In this document: in pieces, positions 14,838-19,802 of the stretch
Layout of the letters: each line of letters begins with the position of its first letter
How positions within the stretch are numbered: the stretch's first letter is position 1
Assembly: GCF_946885885.1 (NCBI RefSeq)
Contig: NZ_CAMPHN010000080.1
Span: 1-19,802, forward strand
Reading direction: 5' to 3'
Length of the DNA: 19,802 nucleotides
Source: an uncultured Pseudomonas sp.
GTDB lineage: Bacteria > Pseudomonadota > Gammaproteobacteria > Pseudomonadales > Pseudomonadaceae
Notes under the pieces: model-generated
Told to the model about the DNA's origin: nothing
Seen by the model: only the letters and a program-made list of their open reading frames with translations
Databases searched by the model: none
Position numbers and translations under genes: made by a program

Positions 14838-15098
14838 TCAGGCGGTTTTTTGCGCGGTAACGAACGCCGCCAAGCTAGCAACGTTGGCGAAATGCTTGCG
14901 GGTGTCCTTGGCTTCGGCGTCGATCTTGATGCCGAAGCGCTTCTGGATCGCCAGGCCGAGTTCCAATGCATCGACCGAATCCAGACCGAGACCTTCGCCG
15001 AACAGGGTGAGGTCGGCGGCGATATCTTCGGCAGCCATGTCTTCCAGGCCCAGGGCGTCGATGATCAGGTGTTTAATTTCCAGCTGTAAATCGCTCAT
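14838..15098 (-). CDS. apeE: Acyl carrier protein (ApeE-like, first of two)
   Basis: An 86-residue carrier protein with the phosphopantetheine site Ser41 in GEGLGLDSVDALELGLAI. The GLGLDSVDALEL form is characteristic of the carriers that open APE and related aryl-polyene clusters and differs clearly from the D-S-I-D form of its neighbour. The ATG at 15098 lies inside the 3' end of the acyltransferase gene (26-bp overlap) with a perfect AAGGAG upstream. By order and motif this matches the ApeE carrier, which is loaded with the aryl starter by ApeH and carries the extending chain. Confidence 0.9.
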   Translation of the reverse strand: MSDLQLEIKHLIIDALGLEDMAAEDIAADLTLFGEGLGLDSVDALELGLAIQKRFGIKIDAEAKDTRKHFANVASLAAFVTAQKTA

Positions 15099-15888
15099 CT
15101 TTAGCGAGCTCCTTCATGAAATGGTGGTGCAGGTGGTCGTTGAGTTTACGCGAGGCAACCGGAGCTGGCCCCAAGGCATTGAATCGTTGCGGGTCGATAT
15201 CTTCGCCAACCTGCAATTTAAAGTGAAAGCGGCGCGACGGAATGCTGTACCAGGGCTCGGCTTTGGTCAGGGTGGTGGGCGTGACGCTGATCACCACCGG
15301 GGTGACCACGCGGGCGCCGCGCAGGGCGATGGCCGCGGCGCCGCGATGGAACTGCGGCGCCTGCCCGGGTTGGGTGCGGGTGCCCTCGGGGAAGATGATC
15401 AGGGTCTGGCCGCTGCGCAACGCTTCTGCGGCTTCGTCGAGCATGTCCATGCTGCCGCTGTTGCTGATGAACTGTGCGGCGCGGATCGGCCCACGCATGC
15501 AGGGGTTGTCCCACAGGCTCTGCTTGACCACGCAATTGGCGTCGCGGATGAAGGCGATCAGCACCACCACATCGATCAGCGAGGGGTGATTGGCGATCAC
15601 CATCTGGCCGGGGCGACCCAGGCGTTCGACGCCTTCGACCGAATAGGTGAGTACGCCGCTGCGGTACATGAACGTGACGAACATGCGGAAGGTCTTGCTG
15701 ACCACCAGGCGCGCGCGGGTACGTTGCGTCAGGGCATCGCCGGGCAGCAGGGCGAGCAGCGGAAAGACCAGCACCCGCAGCAGCACCCCGCCGATGCCGA
15801 ACAGGGCAAAACTCAACGCAGTGGCGATCAGGCGCCAGCAATAGGGCGCGCTGTAACGGCTCAGGCCTTGTTGCGTGACCAACTCCAT
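15073..15888 (-). CDS. 1-acyl-glycerol-3-phosphate-type (PlsC-like) acyltransferase
   Basis: A 271-residue membrane-associated acyltransferase. It has N-terminal hydrophobic helices (about residues 18-48), the catalytic H-x4-D motif in ANHPSLID (His101, Asp106), and the substrate-binding motif IIFPEGTR (164-171). It fits the acyltransferase gene next to the chain-length factor in APE clusters (the apeD position). It probably moves the finished aryl-polyenoyl chain from ACP, or an ordinary acyl chain, onto a glycerol-phosphate-like or glycosyl acceptor at the inner membrane. The start is the ATG at 15888, overlapping the chain-length-factor stop by 28 bp, with GGAAGAG upstream. The open frame extends 114 codons further but only reads through the previous gene. 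The 3' end overlaps the first ACP gene by 26 bp. Confidence 0.87.
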   Translation of the reverse strand: MELVTQQGLSRYSAPYCWRLIATALSFALFGIGGVLLRVLVFPLLALLPGDALTQRTRARLVVSKTFRMFVTFMYRSGVLTYSVEGVERLGRPGQMVIANHPSLIDVVVLIAFIRDANCVVKQSLWDNPCMRGPIRAAQFISNSGSMDMLDEAAEALRSGQTLIIFPEGTRTQPGQAPQFHRGAAAIALRGARVVTPVVISVTPTTLTKAEPWYSIPSRRFHFKLQVGEDIDPQRFNALGPAPVASRKLNDHLHHHFMKELAKDERFTAGN

Positions 15889-16634
15889 TGACGGCTCTTC
15901 CAGTGATGTTGCAGAAAGTCTTGTTCGTCGCTCAGGGCGCGAAGCAGGTTGAGTGCGTGGGGCCATTCGGCGGCCGGGCCGTCGGCATGGCGCAGTTGCA
16001 GTTGCCAGTCGTCGCCCGGTGTCAGCAGCAACGCGACGGCGTGGGAGAACGGCACATCGTCGATATAGGGCGCATAGAGCGCGGGCGGACGCTCTTCGGC
16101 CACCACCAGCAATACCGCCGGAGCCCCTTCGCCGAGCAGCGTGCAGGCTTCCAGCACGCCTTGCTCCAGGCCGTCGTTCTCGCCGGCGAGTGCGGTCATT
16201 TCGCTGGTGTCGCCGCGCATGATCGACCACAGACCGATGACCGCGTTATGCACCGAAAGGCTGAACTGGGTCGGCGACAGCGCCTCGTCTTTGGCCAGGT
16301 CGGTGATGATCGCCAGGGTCCGCGGGGTTTCGCCATGCCGCGAGACGAACACCAGGGGCAGTTGATCGCCGTGCGCTTCGGCCAGCGGCCAGGCGACATG
16401 AAAGGCCATACGCGCCAAGGGACTCAAACGGCGGCGTTGCATGGCCGGCAGAAAGCTGACATCCGGTTGGGCCGCACTCGGTTGGACCGCACCCGGTTGG
16501 GCCGCATCGGACTGGGACGGGGATTGTTCGGCAGCGCCGGGTAGGCGCGCGGGTGCGTGGGACCAGAGGCGCCAGTCGTCCGCGCTTTCCAGGCCAGGGG
16601 CCCAGGCACGCCATTGCTCGATCCTGAAGTGCAT
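15861..16634 (-). CDS. apeC: Ketosynthase chain-length factor-like protein (Ketoacyl-synt_2), ApeC-like
   Basis: A 257-residue protein beginning MHFRIEQWRAWAPGL, the usual opening of the short ketosynthase-like proteins (Ketoacyl-synt_2 family) in APE clusters. The body keeps a partial thiolase fold (RRRLSPLARMAFHVAW, LVFVSRHGE, FSLSVHNAVIGLWSI) with no catalytic Cys-His-His triad. In the characterised system ApeC is the chain-length factor partner of the ApeO ketosynthase. The start chosen is the ATG at 16634, because the family begins there; two earlier in-frame ATGs (16667 and 16730) lack good ribosome sites, and the latter overlaps the predicted promoter. An Ala-Gln-Pro linker around residues 40-58 is encoded by a 15-bp tandem repeat. 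It is the first gene of the cluster on this strand and overlaps the next gene by 28 bp. Confidence 0.83.
   Translation of the reverse strand: MHFRIEQWRAWAPGLESADDWRLWSHAPARLPGAAEQSPSQSDAAQPGAVQPSAAQPDVSFLPAMQRRRLSPLARMAFHVAWPLAEAHGDQLPLVFVSRHGETPRTLAIITDLAKDEALSPTQFSLSVHNAVIGLWSIMRGDTSEMTALAGENDGLEQGVLEACTLLGEGAPAVLLVVAEERPPALYAPYIDDVPFSHAVALLLTPGDDWQLQLRHADGPAAEWPHALNLLRALSDEQDFLQHHWKSRQWSWSRNKA
16464..16508. repeat. 15-bp tandem repeat, three copies, inside the chain-length-factor gene
   Basis: Copies at 16464-16478 (CGGTTGGGCCGCACT), 16479-16493 (CGGTTGGACCGCACC) and 16494-16508 (CGGTTGGGCCGCATC), followed by a decayed fourth. The period is five codons, so copy-number change keeps the frame. 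On the minus strand it encodes an Ala-Gln-Pro-rich linker. Confidence 0.9.
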
Positions 16635-16728
16635 CACTCGGACGATCCGGCCCTTGCAGGCTTCCATGTAGAGGTCGGCAGCCAGGCATGACAAGGGAAT
16701 GTCGAGATTGCCATGGCGAATGGCCGGC

Positions 16729-16757
16729 ATTATCCAGACCGCACGGGCATCGTGCAA
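16729..16757 (-). promoter_or_regulatory. Candidate sigma-70 promoter for the APE operon
   Basis: On the minus strand a -10 hexamer GATAAT (16729-16734, five of six to consensus) lies 17 bp from TTGCAC (16752-16757, three of six to the -35 consensus). Transcription would begin near 16722, giving a leader of roughly 90 nt to the ATG at 16634. Found by eye in the divergent region between the operon and the ParA-like gene. Confidence 0.45.
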
Positions 16758-16877
16758 ATTTTGTACGGCTGTTCTGACGAGAGGTTTATGGTCATGGGGT
16801 GACCGAATGCCTCGCCCTTGTCATCCGCTTTGCATAGAATGCTCCAGCATTTGCGGTTATCGATCGAGAGGTGTGAT

Positions 16878-17648
16878 ATGCGGCGCGTGGTATTCAATCA
16901 GAAGGGCGGCGTGGGCAAATCCAGCATCGCCTGCAATTTGGCGGCCGTCAGCGCGTCCCAGGGGTATCGCACCTTGCTGATCGACCTGGATACCCAGGCC
17001 AATTCCACCCATTACCTCACCGGCCTGACCGGCGCTGAGATCCCCATGGGGATCGCCGAGTTCTTCAAGCAGACCCTGGCCAGCGGGCCGTTCGCGAAAA
17101 AGGGCCGGGTGGATATCTACGAAACGCCCTACGAAAACCTGCATGTGATCACTGCCACCGCCGAGCTGGCCGACCTGCAACCCAAGCTCGAGTCGAAGCA
17201 CAAGATCAACAAACTGCGCAAACTGCTCGACGAGTTGGCCGAGGACTACGACCGCATCTACCTCGACACCCCGCCGGCGCTGAATTTCTATACGGTGTCG
17301 GCACTGATCGCCGCCGACCGCGTGCTGATTCCGTTCGACTGCGACAGCTTCTCGCGCCATGCGCTCTATGGCTTGTTGCAGGAGATCGAGGAACTCAAGG
17401 AGGACCACAACGAAGGCCTGGAAGTCGAAGGCATAGTGGTCAACCAATTCCAGCCGCGCGCGACCTTGCCGCAGCAACTGCTCGACGAATTGCTCGCCGA
17501 GGGCTTGCCGGTGTTGCCGGTGAATTTGATGAGCTCGGTGCGCATGCGCGAATCGCATCAGAGCTGCACGCCGCTGATCTATCTGGAGCGCAGCCACAAG
17601 CTGACCCAGCAATTCGTCCAATTGCACGACCTGCTGGACGCGTCCTAG
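16878..17648 (+). CDS. Orphan ParA/MinD-family ATPase
   Basis: A 256-residue P-loop ATPase. The deviant Walker A motif is QKGGVGKSS (residues 8-16), with signature Lys9 and catalytic Lys14. LLIDLDTQANST (33-44) is the A'/switch I region, and YDRIYLDTPPALNF (124-137) is Walker B. The N terminus is short, with no DNA-binding HTH domain, as in type Ib ParA or single cargo-positioning ATPases. The start is the ATG at 16878, with GAGAGG upstream; an earlier start 20 codons back lacks family support. No parB or centromere-like iteron lies beside it, so plasmid partition is unlikely. It is divergent from the pigment operon and ends at a bidirectional terminator, so it is its own transcription unit. 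What it positions is unknown. Confidence 0.88.
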   Translation: MRRVVFNQKGGVGKSSIACNLAAVSASQGYRTLLIDLDTQANSTHYLTGLTGAEIPMGIAEFFKQTLASGPFAKKGRVDIYETPYENLHVITATAELADLQPKLESKHKINKLRKLLDELAEDYDRIYLDTPPALNFYTVSALIAADRVLIPFDCDSFSRHALYGLLQEIEELKEDHNEGLEVEGIVVNQFQPRATLPQQLLDELLAEGLPVLPVNLMSSVRMRESHQSCTPLIYLERSHKLTQQFVQLHDLLDAS

Positions 17649-17764
17649 GTCGGCTGGCCCCCTTGGGCCCTGTGTTGTTGCGCAAGGACCACACCACCAT
17701 CTCGGCGCCATCGGTGGGCAAGGCGCGTTTTTCAACCCGGGCGGGTGCAACCCGCCAAGCCGTT

Positions 17765-17830
17765 GTAGCTCGGATGCAATCCGGGGGCGATTGATCGGCA
17801 CCCAATTTCCCCGGATTTCATCCGGGCTAC
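17765..17830. repeat. Paired REP element (REPIN-like), second copy
   Basis: Arms at 17765-17786 (beginning GTAGCTCGGATGCAATCCGG) and 17809-17830 (ending CATCCGGGCTAC) pair at 20 of 22 positions across a 22-nt spacer. They are of the same family as the element at 7942-8008, but the spacers differ, so this is an independent insertion rather than a recent duplication. It lies between two convergent genes, the usual place for such elements. Confidence 0.9.
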
Positions 17831-17838
17831 AGAACAGC

Positions 17839-17860
17839 AAAGGCGCCCAGGGGCGCCTTT
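17839..17860. terminator. Bidirectional intrinsic terminator between the ParA-like and usp genes
   Basis: AAAGGCGCC (17839-17847) pairs perfectly with GGCGCCTTT (17852-17860) around a 4-nt loop. The stem is GC-rich with A/T ends, giving a short T-run on each strand. It stands 20 bp after the stress-protein stop and about 190 bp after the ParA-like stop, so it suits both convergent genes. Confidence 0.82.
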
Positions 17861-17880
17861 CTGGTCCCAGCCGCTACCTC

Positions 17881-18681
17881 TTAACGCACCACGAAAATAT
17901 CGCAGGGCGCACGGTGCAGGAAGTGCTGCGCTAGGCTGCCGAGCAGGGCCTGGGATAACGCACTGCGGCCATGGCTGCCGAGCACCAATACTTCGATATC
18001 GCGGCTGCGGATGTTCTCTTGCAGGCAACGCAGAATCCCGCCTTGCTCCACCGAATGGCTTAACGAAGGGCCATCGTCCGGCAGCTTCTGCGCTTCGTCG
18101 AACATCAACTGATCGATCAGCCCGCATTGCAGTTGTAGCTGATCCTGGATTTGCTTGGATGAACCCTTGATCGGCTCGAATACATGCAGCGCATGCAGCT
18201 CGGCGCTGGCGGGGAGCATGTGGTAAGCCTGATTCAGGGCGCTGACCGCGCACAGCGAAAAGTCGATGGCCGACAAGGCGCGCTGGTAGGGTTGGTAGTC
18301 ATTGCGCGCGACCAGCAAGAGCGGGACCGGACAACGCCGGGCGATGCGGTCCAGGCTGGTGCCGGAGAAAAAGTCATGGCGCTGGTGATGCGCGCCTAAT
18401 ACCAGTAGGTCGCACGCCAACTCCTCGAGCTGTTGCAACACCACGTCGGAAGCTTTGCTGCCGCTGCATACGCGCAGTTCGCAGCCCGCCGGCGCATAAC
18501 GGGTCAGGCTGAGATCGAGCGCCTGGCGCGCTTTTTCATGCTCCTGGTCGCTTTGATTCGAGTCCAGCACATGCAGCATGGTCAGCTTGGCATCATGCTG
18601 CTGCGCCAGTTGGGCGGCTCTGCACAGGGCCATATCGGCAGTGTCGCGCAGGTCATGGGCAATCAATATATGTTTGAACAT
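17881..18681 (-). CDS. Tandem universal stress protein (two UspA domains)
   Basis: A 266-residue cytoplasmic protein with two UspA domains. Domain 1 (about 1-140) starts MFKHILIAHDL and ends CPVPLLLVAR; its nucleotide motif is degenerate, since GAHHQRHDFFSGTS lacks the second glycine. Domain 2 (about 145-266) ends GSHGRSALSQALLGS...DIFVV, keeping the full G-x2-G-x9-G-S ATP-binding pattern. Such tandem proteins in Pseudomonas support survival under oxygen limitation or stationary phase, often under Anr control. The start is the ATG at 18681, with AGGAG seven bases upstream; the open frame begins 53 codons earlier inside the neighbouring gene. An imperfect Anr-like site lies about 80 bp upstream. 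A bidirectional terminator follows the stop. Confidence 0.92.
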   Translation of the reverse strand: MFKHILIAHDLRDTADMALCRAAQLAQQHDAKLTMLHVLDSNQSDQEHEKARQALDLSLTRYAPAGCELRVCSGSKASDVVLQQLEELACDLLVLGAHHQRHDFFSGTSLDRIARRCPVPLLLVARNDYQPYQRALSAIDFSLCAVSALNQAYHMLPASAELHALHVFEPIKGSSKQIQDQLQLQCGLIDQLMFDEAQKLPDDGPSLSHSVEQGGILRCLQENIRSRDIEVLVLGSHGRSALSQALLGSLAQHFLHRAPCDIFVVR

Positions 18682-18745
18682 GGTTACGGCTCTCCTGCCA
18701 TGCATGTCGGATCTAAAGATGAGTCCACCGTTGAGTGTGGGTCCA

Positions 18746-19231
18746 TCACCTATCTGGTCTTTTGATTTGTGACAAGTTCCCGCGTCGTTCATGCAAGCGT
18801 AATTGATACAGCGCGTGACTCTCAGCAACCACTTCGCCATCCTCGGCGGTGAGTTGTAGCGTCAGTGGGTATTGCGCTTTCCCCGACTCGGCCGCCTCAT
18901 CCTGCAACTGCTCGATGAGCGTTGCACTGAGGCGCGCTTCCACCCGGATATCGCCGGTTGCGGGGCGCCGGAAGCGCAGGTTGATTTCCTTGATGATCGG
19001 GTAGAAGCGCTGGGTGTCGAAGCTGGTGAGAAAGAGCGCGCCGCCGGGAATTTCCGCCAGGGTAAACAGAGCCCCTGCGTACATGCTGCCGATATGGTTC
19101 TGGTTGCCGACCAGCGGCATGCACAAACGTACGTGGCCGGGTTCGAGGACTTCCGCTTTCAGGCCGCTGCGTTTGACGAAGGCGATCTGCTCTTCGGTGA
19201 GCCGGCGGGCAATTTCCTGGGGTAACGACAT
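18746..19231 (-). CDS. YiiD C-terminal/DUF4442-like hotdog thioesterase
   Basis: A 161-residue single-domain hotdog protein. NQNHIGSMYAGALFTLAEIP (43-62) is the typical N-x-x-G...GALFTLAE helix of YiiD_C/DUF4442 and PaaI-like thioesterases, and FYPIIKEINLRFRRPATGDI matches the following strands. It probably hydrolyses an acyl-CoA or acyl-ACP; the substrate is not evident. The start is the ATG at 19231; the longer frame would begin at a TTG 13 codons upstream and inside the predicted leader. It has its own candidate promoter, is separated from trxC by 134 bp, and ends 64 bp before the stress-protein start. Nothing ties it functionally to the pigment cluster, although hotdog thioesterases are also found there. 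Confidence 0.85.
   Translation of the reverse strand: MSLPQEIARRLTEEQIAFVKRSGLKAEVLEPGHVRLCMPLVGNQNHIGSMYAGALFTLAEIPGGALFLTSFDTQRFYPIIKEINLRFRRPATGDIRVEARLSATLIEQLQDEAAESGKAQYPLTLQLTAEDGEVVAESHALYQLRLHERRGNLSQIKRPDR
18762..18775 (-). promoter_or_regulatory. Possible Anr/FNR-type site upstream of the universal stress protein gene
   Basis: On the minus strand the sequence TTGTCACAAATCAA fits TTGAT-N4-ATCAA at eight of ten defined positions. It lies about 80 bp before the usp start, within the last codons of the upstream thioesterase gene. The -10 region expected for an activating site is weak, so this is tentative. Confidence 0.35.
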
Positions 19232-19301
19232 GCTGAGTGCGCTCTCGTATGGGGTTGCACCGGGCTCCAATTTCGTTGCACTCGCAACGAAGCATCAACA
19301 G

Positions 19302-19329
19302 ACCCTAGCAAATAATGCAGCGCTTGCAA
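19302..19329 (-). promoter_or_regulatory. Candidate sigma-70 promoter for the YiiD-like thioesterase gene
   Basis: On the minus strand TTGCAA (19324-19329) and TAGGGT (19302-19307) are spaced by 16 bp. A small hairpin, CGTTGC/GCAACG (19274-19289), lies in the resulting leader. Both hexamers are imperfect; this was judged by eye. Confidence 0.35.
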
Positions 19330-19365
19330 TTGATCCCAGGTGACGGCGTCCGCTGACCGATTGGC

Positions 19366-19800
19366 TCAGCGATTCTGTTGGTCGATCCAGGCCAGCAGTT
19401 GTGGCAACGACATGGCGCCGCTTTGCCGGGCGACTTCCTTGCCAGCGCTGAACAGGATCAAGCTGGGGATCGCGCGAATCGCCAGTTGCGCGGACAGCTG
19501 CGGGTTGGCTTCGCTGTCCAGTTTGCCCAGGCGGTAACGGCCGTTGAGGCGGCTGGCGGCTTGCGCGAAGGTCGGTGCGAACGCGCGGCATGGGCCGCAC
19601 CAACTGGCCCAGACGTCGACCAGCAGCGGCAGGTCGCCCTTGAGTTGGCTGGCGAAATTGCCCTGGTTCAATTCGATCGGCTGGCCGGGCAGCACCTCGG
19701 ATTTGCAGCGCCCGCAACGCGGTGCATCGGCGAGGCGTTCGGCGGGTATGCGGTTGAGGCCATTGCACTGGGGGCAGGGGATCAGCAGGGGTTGGCTCAT
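19366..19800 (-). CDS. trxC: Thioredoxin 2 (zinc-binding thioredoxin, TrxC)
   Basis: A 144-residue cytoplasmic disulfide reductase of the TrxC type. An N-terminal zinc motif has two CxxC pairs (Cys9/Cys12 in CPQC, Cys29/Cys32 in CGRC). The thioredoxin domain follows, with the active site WASWCGPC (Cys68, Cys71) and the cis-proline loop IRAIPSLILF. The length matches E. coli Trx2 (139 residues). TrxC is typically induced by oxidative stress and reduces protein disulfides with NADPH through thioredoxin reductase. The ATG at 19800 lies two bases from the window edge, so its promoter and ribosome site are outside. It is separated from the next gene by 134 bp and probably transcribed alone. Confidence 0.95.
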   Translation of the reverse strand: MSQPLLIPCPQCNGLNRIPAERLADAPRCGRCKSEVLPGQPIELNQGNFASQLKGDLPLLVDVWASWCGPCRAFAPTFAQAASRLNGRYRLGKLDSEANPQLSAQLAIRAIPSLILFSAGKEVARQSGAMSLPQLLAWIDQQNR

Positions 19801-19802
19801 GG

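Noticed and set aside
16818..16840. TTGTCA and TAGAAT upstream of the ParA-like gene as a promoter
   Set aside because: The spacing is only 11 bp, and no good -35 lies 16-18 bp from TAGAAT.
16878..17648. ParA-like gene as evidence of a plasmid or integrative element
   Set aside because: No parB, replication, integrase or tRNA attachment site is visible, and the flanking genes are chromosomal housekeeping genes.
16857..17840. A 327-codon minus-strand open frame opposite the ParA-like gene
   Set aside because: Antisense shadow; the plus strand carries the Walker motifs and a proper ribosome site.

Overview
The window looks like a chromosomal segment of a gamma-proteobacterium, most likely Pseudomonas. 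The evidence is GC-rich sequence with strong third-position GC, paired REP elements with the core CCCGGATGCAATCCGGG, other repeat families common in pseudomonads, a zinc-finger thioredoxin 2, and a tandem universal stress protein.

Region 1 (about 1-16634, all minus strand) is most of an aryl polyene (APE) pigment cluster, the type II PKS pathway that makes membrane-anchored, carotenoid-like antioxidants in Gram-negative bacteria. In transcription order (right to left) it encodes: a ketosynthase chain-length factor (ApeC-like), a 1-acyl-glycerol-3-phosphate-type acyltransferase, two acyl carrier proteins, a small COG4648-type membrane protein, an aryl-ACP ligase fused to a hotdog dehydratase (ApeH+ApeI), a family 2 glycosyltransferase, an LpxL-like acyltransferase, an MIO-type aromatic amino acid ammonia-lyase, a YbgC-like thioesterase, a LolA-like periplasmic carrier, an MMPL/RND-type exporter, a CPA2-type cation/proton antiporter homologue, a flavin-dependent halogenase-like protein, a SAM methyltransferase, a DUF3261-type lipoprotein, the catalytic ketosynthase (ApeO-like), and the first 47 codons of a second dehydratase (ApeP-like) cut by the window edge. 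The expected ketoreductase and last ketosynthase would lie beyond position 1. The order follows the C-to-P order I recall for the E. coli and Xenorhabdus ape clusters. The exceptions are an ammonia-lyase inserted between the J- and K-type genes, and an antiporter/halogenase-like/methyltransferase block inserted between the M- and N-type genes.

Inferred pathway: the ammonia-lyase makes an aryl acrylate (or another route supplies a hydroxybenzoate); the ligase loads it on an ACP; the KS/CLF pair and the hotdog dehydratases extend it to a conjugated polyene, with a ketoreductase presumably encoded outside the window. The halogenase-like enzyme and methyltransferase may decorate the aryl ring. 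The acyltransferases and glycosyltransferase build the lipid anchor. The LolA-like, MMPL and lipoprotein genes carry the product to the outer membrane. Most genes overlap or nearly touch, so translation is probably coupled. The operon is interrupted by three repeat-filled gaps of 195, 83 and 443 bp, and one paired REP element supplies the apparent start codon and N-terminal half of the LolA-like signal peptide.

Region 2 (16635-17880) holds the divergent promoter region of the cluster, a lone ParA/MinD-family ATPase on the plus strand, a paired REP element and a bidirectional terminator.

Region 3 (17881-19800, minus strand) is housekeeping sequence: a tandem universal stress protein, a YiiD/DUF4442-like hotdog thioesterase and trxC.
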